From Bacteroidota bacterium (lineage in GTDB: Bacteria > Bacteroidota > Bacteroidia > AKYH767-A > OLB10): DNA of 37,293 nt. The notes beneath the pieces are model-generated. The model saw nothing but the letters and a program-made list of their open reading frames with translations. It was not told the DNA's origin and searched no databases. The stretch covers positions 1 through 37,293 of the forward strand of contig CANFIN010000016.1 of NCBI GenBank assembly GCA_947447155.1. Reading direction: 5' to 3'. The position numbers and the translations under genes are program-made. The stretch's first letter is position 1, and each line of letters begins with the position of its first letter. Below, piece by piece: positions 7,286-15,635 of this stretch.

Positions 7286-8426
7286 TTCGCTTCTTGCTAA
7301 AAATTATCAACCCAAATGTACCCAACATTATTAGGCATGATGCTATAATCTCTGCCTGCGTAACATTCATTCCTAAAAACATGAATTTATTATTGATACG
7401 GATTTGTTCTATAATAAATCTTTCTGCTCCATTTAATAATAGGTAAAGAGAAAATACTAAACCTGGCTTATTAATTTTTTTCCTGAGTGCCCATAAAAGA
7501 AAAAACAATGCAACACACATTATAGATTCATACAATGGTGTTGGAAAAACTGGCTGAGGAAGTATCATACAATGACGGCCATAACAACCATCCATTGGAA
7601 CTCCGCTACTGATAACATTATGAGGATAATTATAAGACCAGAACCAATCAGGTAAAAAACTCATCCAATCAGGCTTAGGAGCAAGATTTGCAATTCCCCA
7701 ATCTCCATCACCAGACAATTGACAACCTAATCTTCCAGTACCATATGCCAACATAATACCAGGCGCAGCGGCATCAGCAATATGTAGCGGTGCGATACCT
7801 TGTTTCTTTGTCATATAAATAACTGCAAAAGTTCCGAAAATCAAACCTCCATACATTGTCAATCCACTAAACGATAATAGCGATTCAATTGGGTTAGCCA
7901 CCAACTCATCCCAGTTCTCTAAGTTGTGAAATATTTTAGCTCCAATTATTCCAGCAATCGCCGCAGTAAATGTAATATTCATTACAATCTGATGCGGCCA
8001 TACTTTTTCTTGAACGATTTTAATTTCAGTTAATTTATTTTTTTGTCCCTCACGGTATCGAATATACCCCATGATTGAACCAAGTATCAAGCCGCCAAAT
8101 AAATTTCCTTTTGAAGACAACAGTACACCTTGTGTGTCATTGACAAAATCACCATAATGAAATAAAATAAAAACTAATTTATATCCAATTACGAAACCAC
8201 TTATCGATGAACTGAACAACTCAGATATAGATGTAGGTTTTCCAGTCACTACATCAACTATGTTATAATTCAGCAATCCGGCGTTTTCTTTTCTAATCAA
8301 TTCAAGTTTTAAAGTATACGCTGCTAAAAAAAAAGAAATAGCCAGCATAAAACCGAATGTTTGAATTGGAAGTGGCAAATTAATTCCAAAAAAATCAAGC
8401 AAGAAATCTGATATAGTAGGATACAT
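7269..8426 (-). CDS. lgt: Prolipoprotein diacylglyceryl transferase Lgt
   Basis: A 385-residue inner-membrane enzyme that transfers diacylglycerol from phosphatidylglycerol to the lipobox cysteine of prolipoproteins, the first step of lipoprotein maturation. The signature appears as YGTGRLGCQLSGDGDWG in the middle of the protein, the form usual in Bacteroidota. Other family landmarks are the N-terminal region LPIQTFGFMLAISFFLAAY and PTPLYESIMC near the C-terminal helices. It is longer than E. coli Lgt (about 290 residues) because of an extra segment between the first helix and the core (about residues 45-135). The gene begins 3 bp after mtaB and overlaps the next gene by 17 bp. Confidence 0.94.
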   Translation of the reverse strand: MYPTISDFLLDFFGINLPLPIQTFGFMLAISFFLAAYTLKLELIRKENAGLLNYNIVDVVTGKPTSISELFSSSISGFVIGYKLVFILFHYGDFVNDTQGVLLSSKGNLFGGLILGSIMGYIRYREGQKNKLTEIKIVQEKVWPHQIVMNITFTAAIAGIIGAKIFHNLENWDELVANPIESLLSFSGLTMYGGLIFGTFAVIYMTKKQGIAPLHIADAAAPGIMLAYGTGRLGCQLSGDGDWGIANLAPKPDWMSFLPDWFWSYNYPHNVISSGVPMDGCYGRHCMILPQPVFPTPLYESIMCVALFFLLWALRKKINKPGLVFSLYLLLNGAERFIIEQIRINNKFMFLGMNVTQAEIIASCLIMLGTFGLIIFSKKRNGVNQ

Positions 8427-8429
8427 TTT

Positions 8430-9737
8430 TTAATTTATTTGCAATTCAACTTCACCAATACATTCAGGAGTTAAATTTTCGATTTTGCATTCAACAATTT
8501 TATTCACTAGTGATTCGCTATAATTCGATTTTACTCTAACATAATTATCAGTGTAACCATAAATAAAGTCATTTTGAATTTCTGCTTCAAATAAAACAGG
8601 ACGTATTTCACCAATATTTTTTTCGTAAAAAGCGCGTTGCTTTTTAATTGATAAATTCCGAAGTGTCTTATTTCTAAGCTTTCTTATTTCCATTGGTACC
8701 TTACCTGGATAATCTTTCGCAGGAGTATTTTCTCTCTCTGAATAAGTAAAAACATGCAAATAAGAAATATCCAAATCTTTAAGAAAATTGAGTGTTTCAT
8801 TAAAGATTTCATCGGATTCTCCAGGAAAACCAACAATCACATCTACACCAATTGAACAATGTGGCATCAAGGATTTAATCTTCTCGACTTTCTCTGAATA
8901 TAAATTAGACAAATAACGGCGACGCATTAACTTCAGCATTTCATCAGACCCACTTTGTAAAGGAATATGGAAATGAGGGACAAACTTTTTCGACTTACTT
9001 ATTATCTCAATAATTTCATGGGAGAGCAAATTGGGTTCAATGGAAGAAATACGAATTCGCTCTAGCCCTTCTAATTTATCTAATGCGATTACCAAATCAA
9101 CGAACTTCTCTGCCCTATCTCCATTAACATCCAACCCAAAATCACCTAAATTGATTCCCGTTAAAACAATTTCTTTTGCTCCCGACTTTACAATTTCTGC
9201 TGCTTGATGTATTACATTTTTAACAGTATCGCTCCTAGATTTACCACGAGCCAACGGAATAGTACAAAAGGTACAGCTGTAATCACATCCGTCCTGCACT
9301 TTTAAGAAAACACGCGTTCTATCATCTGATGAATAGGAACTAATAAACGAATCTATTTGATCAATTTCACAAGAAATATACGAGCCTTTATCATTTTTAT
9401 TAATTGAGGACAAATATTCTAAAACATTGAATTTCTCCTGCGCACCTAGTACCAAATCAACCCCATTTATTTCTGAAATCTCCTGAGGCTTTAATTGTGC
9501 ATAGCAACCAATAATTATCACCTTGCCATCCGAATTAGCTGTCATTGCTTTGTTAACAATTGACTTACATTCTTTATCAGCATTTTCAGTAACAGAACAA
9601 GTATTTATTACATAAACATCTGCTGGTCCAGGGAAAGCAACCTTTTGCCAACCAGCATCTTTAAATTGCCGGGCAATTGTTGAAGTTTCTGAAAAATTCA
9701 ATTTACAACCTAATGTATGGAATGCTACCTTGTTCAT
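8430..9737 (-). CDS. mtaB: tRNA t6A37 methylthiotransferase MtaB
   Basis: A 435-residue radical-SAM enzyme that adds a methylthio group to t6A at position 37 of tRNAs reading ANN codons. The N-terminal domain carries three cluster-binding cysteines, in HTLGCKLNFSE (C11), VINTCSVTE (C47) and IIGCYAQLKP (C78). The radical-SAM motif is CDYSCTFCTIP (C151, C155, C158), and a TRAM-type domain closes the protein. TLGCKLNFSETSTIA distinguishes MtaB from MiaB and RimO. It is the first gene of the mtaB-lgt-suhB operon, with a TAnnTTTG promoter box only 7 bases before its ATG. Confidence 0.94.
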   Translation of the reverse strand: MNKVAFHTLGCKLNFSETSTIARQFKDAGWQKVAFPGPADVYVINTCSVTENADKECKSIVNKAMTANSDGKVIIIGCYAQLKPQEISEINGVDLVLGAQEKFNVLEYLSSINKNDKGSYISCEIDQIDSFISSYSSDDRTRVFLKVQDGCDYSCTFCTIPLARGKSRSDTVKNVIHQAAEIVKSGAKEIVLTGINLGDFGLDVNGDRAEKFVDLVIALDKLEGLERIRISSIEPNLLSHEIIEIISKSKKFVPHFHIPLQSGSDEMLKLMRRRYLSNLYSEKVEKIKSLMPHCSIGVDVIVGFPGESDEIFNETLNFLKDLDISYLHVFTYSERENTPAKDYPGKVPMEIRKLRNKTLRNLSIKKQRAFYEKNIGEIRPVLFEAEIQNDFIYGYTDNYVRVKSNYSESLVNKIVECKIENLTPECIGEVELQIN

Positions 9738-9744
9738 TACACCG

Positions 9745-9752
9745 CAAAAATA
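9745..9752 (-). promoter_or_regulatory. -7 promoter box of mtaB
   Basis: TATTTTTG on the minus strand matches the Bacteroidota -7 consensus TAnnTTTG exactly and ends 7 bases before the mtaB ATG at 9737. No good TTG -33 element is visible at 17-23 bp. The implied 5' leader is only a few bases. Confidence 0.55.
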
Positions 9753-9806
9753 TAAAATTGAAGAATGTCATAGTATATGAATAGCATTTAGTTTGAAGGA
9801 GTCAAT

Positions 9807-9835
9807 TTGAAAACTAATGGGAATTATTAGCTTTG
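9807..9835 (+). promoter_or_regulatory. Bacteroidota-type promoter of the peptide-binding lipoprotein gene
   Basis: TTG (9807-9809, part of TTTG) and TAGCTTTG (9828-9835) are separated by 18 bp, fitting the -33/-7 consensus TTG-N17-23-TAnnTTTG. The box ends only 4 bases before the ATG at 9840, so the transcript should be leaderless or nearly so. Confidence 0.7.
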
Positions 9836-9839
9836 TAAC

Positions 9840-11474
9840 ATGCGGTTGATTTATCTTGTAATCACATTTTCTTTAGTAATCTCTTGTAAAAAGTCTGGCT
9901 TTAATACAAAAGGAAAGACTGTTTTTAGGTACAATGAATCTTCGGGAATCACCTCATTAGATCCTGCGTTTGCTAGTAATCAAGCTAATATATGGGCTTG
10001 CAATCAAATCTTTAATGGACTCGTTAGCTTAAACGACTCTTTAATTCCTGAGCCATGCATTGCAAAATCTTGGACAATAAGTGACGACGGTAAACTTTAT
10101 ACATTCAATTTAAAAAACGATGTTCACTTCCATCCAGATAAATCTCTTAAGGCAAATAGAAAAGTCGTTGCAGAAGACTTTGTGTTTTCATTTAACAGAC
10201 TAATTGACCCCAAAATAGCGTCACCTGGAAGTTGGATTTTTAATTTTATTGAAAAGGACACTATCAAAAACATACTCAATGTCAAAGCTGAAAACGACTC
10301 TACATTAACAATACGACTTAAAGAATCTTTCCCTCCTTTTTTAGGCTTATTATCATCAGTTTATTGCTCTGTAGTTCCCCACGAAGCAATTGAAAAATAT
10401 GGTAAGGATTTCAGAAAAAAACCAATTGGCACTGGCCCATTCTTATTCTTTAATTGGTACGAAAGATCTGCTTTAATTTTTCACAAAAACGATAATTACT
10501 TCGAAAGAGACTCTAAGGGATTAAGATTGCCATATTTGGACGCTATTATGGTTTCCTTTATTCCCGATAAGCAAAGTGCCTTTTTAGAATTCTTAAAAGG
10601 CAAACTTGATTTGATAAGTGGATTAGATGCGTCTTATAAAGATGACTTATTGAATAAAAATGGAAGTGTAAAAACAAAATACAAAGATAAATTTAAGGTT
10701 CTAACATCATCTTATTTAAATACTGAATATTTGGGTTTTGCTTTAGACTTAAACAATGAAACCAAAAACAATCCATTATCGAATCTTAAAATAAGGCAAG
10801 CTATAAACTACGCTTTTGATAGAAAAAAAATGATTCGTTATTTAAGAAACAATATGGCCACACCAGGAACATCGGGATTTGTACCTATTGGCTCTCCTGG
10901 ATTCAGCCAATCTTCCACAACTTATGGCTATAATTACAATCCTGAAAAAGCAAAACAACTTTTGAAAGAGGCGGGATTTCCTAACGGTGAAGGATTACCT
11001 ACAATTACAATGAGTACAACAAACTCCTATCAAGATTTATGTGAGTATATTCAAGGGCAGCTTGGTGAGGCAGGCATAAAGGTAAAAGTAGAAGTAAATC
11101 AAGCAGCACAACATCGTCAGATGGTAAGCAAACATCAATTATCATGGTTTAGGGGATCGTGGATTGCGGATTATGCAGACCCTGAAAATTATTTATCGTT
11201 GTTTTACAGCAAGAACAAATCACCTAATGGCCCTAATTACACACATTTTGAAAGCACTTTATTCGACTCAGAATATGAAGCCGCAATGAGAATACAAAAT
11301 GATAGTCTTCGATCAATAAAATACCACCAATTAGATTCTATTGTTATGTCGGATGCTCCTATTGTTGTGCTATACTACGACAAAGTGTTACGACTTCATC
11401 AGAACAATGTCAATGGACTTGGCATAAATGGAATGAATCTATTGACGCTTAAAAGAGTAAAAAAAGACAACTAA
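9840..11474 (+). CDS. Peptide ABC transporter substrate-binding lipoprotein (DppA/OppA family)
   Basis: A 544-residue extracytoplasmic solute-binding protein of family 5. The signal sequence MRLIYLVITFSLVISC ends in a lipobox (VISC), so Cys16 should be lipidated. Family features include the start YNESSGITSLDPAFA, the region WTISDDGKLYTFNLKNDVHFHP, the segment GTGPFLFFNWYERSALIFHK and the C-terminal WIADYADPENYLSLFYS. Such proteins bind peptides or related compounds for ABC import. No permease or ATPase gene is adjacent, so its transporter must be elsewhere. The gene end overlaps the convergent propeller gene by 4 bp. Confidence 0.9.
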   Translation: MRLIYLVITFSLVISCKKSGFNTKGKTVFRYNESSGITSLDPAFASNQANIWACNQIFNGLVSLNDSLIPEPCIAKSWTISDDGKLYTFNLKNDVHFHPDKSLKANRKVVAEDFVFSFNRLIDPKIASPGSWIFNFIEKDTIKNILNVKAENDSTLTIRLKESFPPFLGLLSSVYCSVVPHEAIEKYGKDFRKKPIGTGPFLFFNWYERSALIFHKNDNYFERDSKGLRLPYLDAIMVSFIPDKQSAFLEFLKGKLDLISGLDASYKDDLLNKNGSVKTKYKDKFKVLTSSYLNTEYLGFALDLNNETKNNPLSNLKIRQAINYAFDRKKMIRYLRNNMATPGTSGFVPIGSPGFSQSSTTYGYNYNPEKAKQLLKEAGFPNGEGLPTITMSTTNSYQDLCEYIQGQLGEAGIKVKVEVNQAAQHRQMVSKHQLSWFRGSWIADYADPENYLSLFYSKNKSPNGPNYTHFESTLFDSEYEAAMRIQNDSLRSIKYHQLDSIVMSDAPIVVLYYDKVLRLHQNNVNGLGINGMNLLTLKRVKKDN

Positions 11475-12553
11475 TTTTTCCAATCAGCAATAAATAAATT
11501 TGTATCATGCGTTCCATTATTATTTCTATTAGATGAAAAAATAATTTTCTTACCATCAGGAGAAAACATTGGAAATGCATCAAACATCGTATCAAATGTA
11601 ATTTGCTCTAAATTGCTTCCATCTAAGTCAACCATCATCAGATTAAATGGCAAGCCCCTAGTTGCTTTATAATTACTCGCAAAAATCACTTTCTTGCCCG
11701 ATGGATGAAAAAACGGTGCCCAGCTTGCATTAGGCAAATCTGTAATTCGTTTTAAATTTGATCCATCAATATCGCATGTATACAATGACATCTTTGTTGG
11801 CATCACTAAACCATCTTTTAGCAATTCATTGTACTCTTTGATTTCTTCTTCTGTTTTTGGACGTGATGCTCTAAATATTAAGTGCTTGCTATCCGGAGAA
11901 AAGAAAGCGCCTCCATCATATCCCAATTGATTAGTGACTTGTTTAACATTTAACCCATCAACACCCATTGTATATAATTCCAAATCACCAGAACGCATAC
12001 TCGTAAAAACAATCATTTTTCCATCAGGAGAAACCGTTGCTTCTGCATCATATCCAGGAGTATTCGTCAATTGCGTCTTAATTGACCCATTTAAATCACT
12101 AACGAAAATATCGAAATCAGGATAGATGGCCCATACATATTTTCCATCAGCTCTTCTTTCCGGATCTTTTGGGCATTCATTATTTCCTAAAAAGGTCGAT
12201 GCATATAAAATAAGTGAATCTCCTGGTAAAAAATAAGAACAAGTTGTGCGACCGGTTCCGGTACTAATTAATTTAGACGAAGATTCAACATTGGTTTTAG
12301 AGTACAGATCAAAATAATAAATCTGGTCACAATCCATACCTTTAGACTTATTTCTCATTTGATAAGTCAGCTTTTTATTATCAAAACTAAAATATGCTTC
12401 AGCATTATCGCCACCAAAAGTAAGTTGTTGGACATTAGACAAATGCCTCTCCTCGCCTTCATAGAGTAAAGTCTCCTTGTTGAAACGTGTTTTATCTTGA
12501 CTGATGCTTAATAGAGGAGCTAATAATAATATGCTTGCGATATACTTTTTCAT
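11471..12553 (-). CDS. TolB-like PD40 beta-propeller protein, exported
   Basis: A 360-residue protein with a signal peptide (MKKYIASILLLAPLLSISQ). The rest is built of WD40-like PD40 repeats with the recurring pattern SPDGKxIxFxSxRxGxxxLYxMxxDG, clearest at EATVSPDGKMIVFTSMRSGD, FFSPDSKHLIFRASRP, FFHPSGKKVIFASN and MFSPDGKKIIFSSNRN. The fold is that of the TolB propeller, but the TolB N-terminal domain is absent and no tol/pal genes are nearby. It is therefore a stand-alone periplasmic propeller of unknown partner. It is transcribed alone, convergent with the peptide-binding lipoprotein gene. About 290 bp of AT-rich DNA separates its start from the sigma factor gene; I found no exact -7 box there. 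Confidence 0.85.
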   Translation of the reverse strand: MKKYIASILLLAPLLSISQDKTRFNKETLLYEGEERHLSNVQQLTFGGDNAEAYFSFDNKKLTYQMRNKSKGMDCDQIYYFDLYSKTNVESSSKLISTGTGRTTCSYFLPGDSLILYASTFLGNNECPKDPERRADGKYVWAIYPDFDIFVSDLNGSIKTQLTNTPGYDAEATVSPDGKMIVFTSMRSGDLELYTMGVDGLNVKQVTNQLGYDGGAFFSPDSKHLIFRASRPKTEEEIKEYNELLKDGLVMPTKMSLYTCDIDGSNLKRITDLPNASWAPFFHPSGKKVIFASNYKATRGLPFNLMMVDLDGSNLEQITFDTMFDAFPMFSPDGKKIIFSSNRNNNGTHDTNLFIADWKN

Positions 12554-12835
12554 AATGAATTTTAATTGGCGACTAAATTAGCATATGTACTAAATAAACA
12601 TTGAATGTACATTGTTTAATTTAAGAAAATTCAGGCACGATAGTTGACTATTCAAAAACAAACAATGTTTTTCTCTTGCTTCTTGATAAAATATTTTTTA
12701 AATTGCGGTAACACAATAATAAAAAAAAATTATCGTTCGTTAAAAGAGTTAATCTAACATAATTAAAAACTGAGACGCTTATAAGTTAAAATTTACACAT
12801 AGAAAAATTTAATCTTCTTATTCAAACCTACTTAA

Positions 12836-12842
12836 AAGGAGG
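12836..12842 (+). promoter_or_regulatory. Strong Shine-Dalgarno sequence before the ECF sigma gene
   Basis: AAGGAGG lies 4 bases before the ATG at 12847, giving a near-perfect match to the 16S anti-Shine-Dalgarno. I see nothing comparable before any other gene in this window, as expected for Bacteroidota, where Shine-Dalgarno sequences are rarely used. It supports this start codon. Confidence 0.8.
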
Positions 12843-12846
12843 AACT

Positions 12847-13434
12847 ATGTGTAAACAACAAATCTCAGACAACGAGCTTGTAGCTCTGTTTATCAAGGGC
12901 GATGAAAATGCTCTTCAAAAATTAATCATTCGTCACGAAAAGAAAGTTTACACCAGTATTTATTTACTGGTTAAAGACAGTGACTTAGCAAATGACATTT
13001 TTCAGGATACCTTTATTAAAGTGATTAACACACTTCGGAATGGAAACTACAACGAAGAAGGAAAGTTTCTAAGCTGGGTATTAAGAATTGCTCACAATCT
13101 TACAATCGACTATTTCAGAGGGCAAAAAAGAATGCCAATGGCTTACGACACTGAGGAGTATAGCATTTTTGACACTTTACCATTAATGGATTCTAATATT
13201 GAAGACCGAATCATTAATAAGCAAATTCAATCTCAGGTTAGGCAGCTTATAGAAGAACTTCCATTCGATCAAAAAGAGGTGGTAATTATGAGACATTATG
13301 GGAACATGAGTTTTAAAGAAATCGCGGAGGCTACTAATGTAAGCATCAATACTTCTTTAGGCCGTATGAGATATGCAATTATTAATCTTAGAAAGATAAT
13401 TCAAGACAATAGACTTCAATTAAGTGCAGATTAA
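12847..13434 (+). CDS. ECF-type RNA polymerase sigma factor
   Basis: A 195-residue sigma-70 family member with regions 2 and 4 only. Region 2 covers about residues 25-95 (RHEKKVYTSIYLLVKDSDLA, then NDIFQDTFIKV, WVLRIAHNLTIDYFRGQKR). Region 4 covers about residues 135-185 (LPFDQKEVVIMRHYGNMSF, KEIAEATNVSINTSLGRMRY). It directs RNA polymerase to a dedicated promoter set. Sequence style matches the widespread Bacteroidota ECF factors that I associate with SigP, which in Porphyromonas gingivalis acts with PorX to control T9SS genes; this identity is an inference. No classical membrane anti-sigma gene follows. Instead a 75-codon gene comes 45 bp downstream behind a hairpin. Confidence 0.92.
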   Translation: MCKQQISDNELVALFIKGDENALQKLIIRHEKKVYTSIYLLVKDSDLANDIFQDTFIKVINTLRNGNYNEEGKFLSWVLRIAHNLTIDYFRGQKRMPMAYDTEEYSIFDTLPLMDSNIEDRIINKQIQSQVRQLIEELPFDQKEVVIMRHYGNMSFKEIAEATNVSINTSLGRMRYAIINLRKIIQDNRLQLSAD

Positions 13435-13454
13435 GCAATAATCCATCTAACATA

Positions 13455-13477
13455 GCGTTATTAATGAAAAATAACGC
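13455..13477 (+). promoter_or_regulatory. Hairpin immediately upstream of the small gene start
   Basis: GCGTTATT (13455-13462) and AATAACGC (13470-13477) form a perfect 8-bp stem with a 7-base loop, ending 2 bases before the ATG at 13480. The loop contains another ATG (13464) opening a 13-codon frame that overlaps the start of the small gene. The structure would hide the ribosome-loading region, suggesting translational control or coupling to the sigma gene. It has no U-tail and so is not a terminator. Confidence 0.55.
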
Positions 13478-13479
13478 CT

Positions 13480-13707
13480 ATGAACACTATTTGTACTTTA
13501 AATGATTTGATTGCTTATTTGTATAATGACACTCAGCTATTAAAGACAGTTGAGATTCAAAAAACAATAGACAATAACGAAGAAGTTGCTGAGTTATATC
13601 AAGACATGATTGCAATTTCGAAAGTATTAGACCAATCACTAATAACCCCATCGAGATGCATCAGCGAAAGCATCATGCATTACGCAAGATTAACTGCTCC
13701 ATTTTAA
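13480..13707 (+). CDS. Small protein downstream of the ECF sigma factor, function unknown
   Basis: A 75-residue soluble, acidic, helical protein beginning MNTICTLNDLIAYLYNDT. I do not recognise a family with certainty. It has no membrane segment and no zinc-binding HxxxCxxC motif, so it is not a standard ZAS anti-sigma factor. Its composition (a short N-terminal helix, a TVEIQKTIDNNEEVAELYQD helix, then SKVLDQSL) recalls the cytoplasmic N-terminal portions of Bacteroidota anti-sigma factors. Same-strand position between the sigma gene and a terminator suggests co-transcription, and a role in controlling the sigma factor is a plausible guess. Codon use looks like its neighbours. Confidence 0.7.
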   Translation: MNTICTLNDLIAYLYNDTQLLKTVEIQKTIDNNEEVAELYQDMIAISKVLDQSLITPSRCISESIMHYARLTAPF

Positions 13708-13722
13708 ATAGTTAATATTATG

Positions 13723-13757
13723 AAGGCCGGAAACTGAAAAGTCCGGCTTTCAATTTT
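13723..13757 (+). terminator. Rho-independent terminator after the sigma/small-gene unit
   Basis: GCCGGA (13726-13731) and TCCGGC (13742-13747) form a GC-rich stem, extended by a wobble and A-T pairs outward, with a 10-base loop. It is followed by TTTCAATTTTT. It lies 16 bp after the small gene and before nth, closing the sigma operon. Confidence 0.8.
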
Positions 13758-13781
13758 TATACATTTTTCATAGTATTGCAG

Positions 13782-14438
13782 ATGACAAAAAAGGAACGGT
13801 ATGAATTTGTTTTGGAGTATTTCAAAAAGAATGTACCCAATGCAGAAACAGAGCTTACTTACTCTAGCCCTTATGAATTAATTGTTGCTGTTGTTCTTTC
13901 GGCCCAATGCACTGATAAAAGAGTAAATATGGTTACTCCACGTTTATTTAATAAATATCCAGATCCAATATCATTATCAAAATCAAACATAGATGATGTT
14001 TTTAATATTATAAGATCGATTAGCTATCCCAATAATAAAGCTAAACATTTAGTTGGGCTGGGCCATATGCTAATTGAGAAGTTCAATGGTGTAGTTCCTT
14101 CAAATGTTGATGATTTGGTATTGCTGCCCGGAGTAGGTAGAAAAACAGCCAATGTAGTTGCTTCAGTAGTTTTTAACCAACCAAAAATGGCCGTAGATAC
14201 TCATGTTTTCAGAGTTTCATCGCGAATTGGATTAACAACAAATTCAAAAACACCATTAGATACTGAAAAACAATTAGTGAAATTTATTCCGGAAGAATTG
14301 ATTCATATAGCGCACCATTGGCTAATTCTTCATGGTCGATATGTTTGCACAGCCAAAAAACCTAAATGCGAAAGTTGTCCATTAATGGTTGCCTGCAAAA
14401 GCTTTAAAAAATTATCAAAAACGAGTAGCCATCAATAA
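13782..14438 (+). CDS. nth: Endonuclease III (DNA glycosylase/AP lyase)
   Basis: A 218-residue base-excision repair enzyme that removes oxidised pyrimidines and cleaves the abasic site. The helix-hairpin-helix motif LPGVGRKTANVV (residues 115-126) carries the catalytic lysine (K121), and the catalytic aspartate is in AVDTHVFRV (D139). A [4Fe-4S] cluster motif C-X6-C-X2-C-X5-C is complete (C189, C196, C199, C205). I start at the ATG at 13782; a TTG two codons earlier is in frame but less likely. The 3' end overlaps the convergent alanine dehydrogenase gene by 24 bp. Confidence 0.96.
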   Translation: MTKKERYEFVLEYFKKNVPNAETELTYSSPYELIVAVVLSAQCTDKRVNMVTPRLFNKYPDPISLSKSNIDDVFNIIRSISYPNNKAKHLVGLGHMLIEKFNGVVPSNVDDLVLLPGVGRKTANVVASVVFNQPKMAVDTHVFRVSSRIGLTTNSKTPLDTEKQLVKFIPEELIHIAHHWLILHGRYVCTAKKPKCESCPLMVACKSFKKLSKTSSHQ

Positions 14439-15635
14439 ATTCAAATCACGGTAAGGCAGGCGCGTGATTTCAGAAACATATTTATTGGTTACCATACCTC
14501 GGTACAAATAAGCTGATTCTCGAACATGCCTATCTTTTTCAAGTAACGCTTCAACTCCTCCACTCTCTCCCATACTTAAAATAATCGGAGTAAAAATATT
14601 GCTTAATGCAAAAGAGGCTGTCCTAGCTACGCGACTCGCAATATTGGGAACACAATAATGAATTACACCAAACCTTTTATAAGTTGGATTCGAATGATTG
14701 GTTACTTCAGAAGTTTCAAAACATCCACCTTGATCAATACTTACATCGATAATTACTGAGCCATTTCTCATTTGAGCAACCATTTCTTCTGTTACAATGA
14801 CTGGCGACCTACCCTCCTTACTTAAAATTGCACCTATAGCTACATCACAATTTTTCAAAGCACTTAGCAAAGCTGTTGGCGACAAAGTTGAAGTTGCAAC
14901 AGGAAACCCTAAGTTTCTTTGCAATCGACGAAGCTTATAACTAGAGCTATCGAAAACTTTAACACTTGCACCTAATCCTACTGCAACACGGGCTGCATTT
15001 TCGCCTACTGTTCCAGCCCCTAAAATAACGACCTCTGTAGGAGAAACACCCGGGATACCTCCAAGAATTTCGCCTTTACCGCCAGTGGTATTACTCATTA
15101 ATTCAGATGCAATAAGAATTGAAGTACTTCCAACAATTTCACTCATTGCTTGAATAACGGAATATACATTAGTCTCGTCTTTTAAATATTCATAAGCCAA
15201 AGCAATCATTTTCTTAGAAGACATTTTCTGAATATATCCAGCGGATTGCATTCCTATTTGCAGAATAGATAATAAAGTCTGTTTATCCTTAATTAAATCT
15301 AATTCTTCAACAGTTGGTGGAGCTACTTTTAAAACAATATCTGCTTGGTAGATTTCATTTGTAGAATAAACTATTCGCGCACCGCACTCACTAAAATCCT
15401 TGTCTTCAAAATTTGCATTTTTTCCTGCATTAGTTTCTATTATTATTTCATGTCCATTACTAACTAAAACAGACACTGAATCTGGAACTAAAGGAATTCG
15501 ATTTTCCTGAAATGAAATTTCTCGAGGAATACCGATAGTTAAACTTTTTCCAAACTTTCCTATTTCAAAGGGGCTTTCCTTTGGCATTACCAAACCCTGA
15601 CTAGTCAAATTGCTTAATCCATGAATATTACTCAT
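14415..15635 (-). CDS. ald: Alanine dehydrogenase
   Basis: A 406-residue enzyme interconverting L-alanine and pyruvate with NAD. The N-terminal domain starts properly with IGIPREISFQENRIPLVPDS, a form shared with NAD(P) transhydrogenase alpha subunits. The Rossmann nucleotide-binding motif is VVILGAGTVGENAARVA in the middle, and VIIDVSIDQGGCFETS follows. The Bacteroidota type has a leader of about 28 residues before the conserved core, seen here. There is no transhydrogenase beta-subunit gene or membrane domain, which favours alanine dehydrogenase. Its ATG overlaps the tsaE stop by 4 bp, so it is translationally coupled in the porX-tsaE-ald operon. Confidence 0.88.
   Translation of the reverse strand: MSNIHGLSNLTSQGLVMPKESPFEIGKFGKSLTIGIPREISFQENRIPLVPDSVSVLVSNGHEIIIETNAGKNANFEDKDFSECGARIVYSTNEIYQADIVLKVAPPTVEELDLIKDKQTLLSILQIGMQSAGYIQKMSSKKMIALAYEYLKDETNVYSVIQAMSEIVGSTSILIASELMSNTTGGKGEILGGIPGVSPTEVVILGAGTVGENAARVAVGLGASVKVFDSSSYKLRRLQRNLGFPVATSTLSPTALLSALKNCDVAIGAILSKEGRSPVIVTEEMVAQMRNGSVIIDVSIDQGGCFETSEVTNHSNPTYKRFGVIHYCVPNIASRVARTASFALSNIFTPIILSMGESGGVEALLEKDRHVRESAYLYRGMVTNKYVSEITRLPYRDLNLLMATRF

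Noticed and set aside
12649-12660. Short palindrome ATAGT-TG-ACTAT between the propeller gene and the sigma gene
   Set aside because: Five base pairs in AT-rich DNA are expected by chance and no repeat copy is present.
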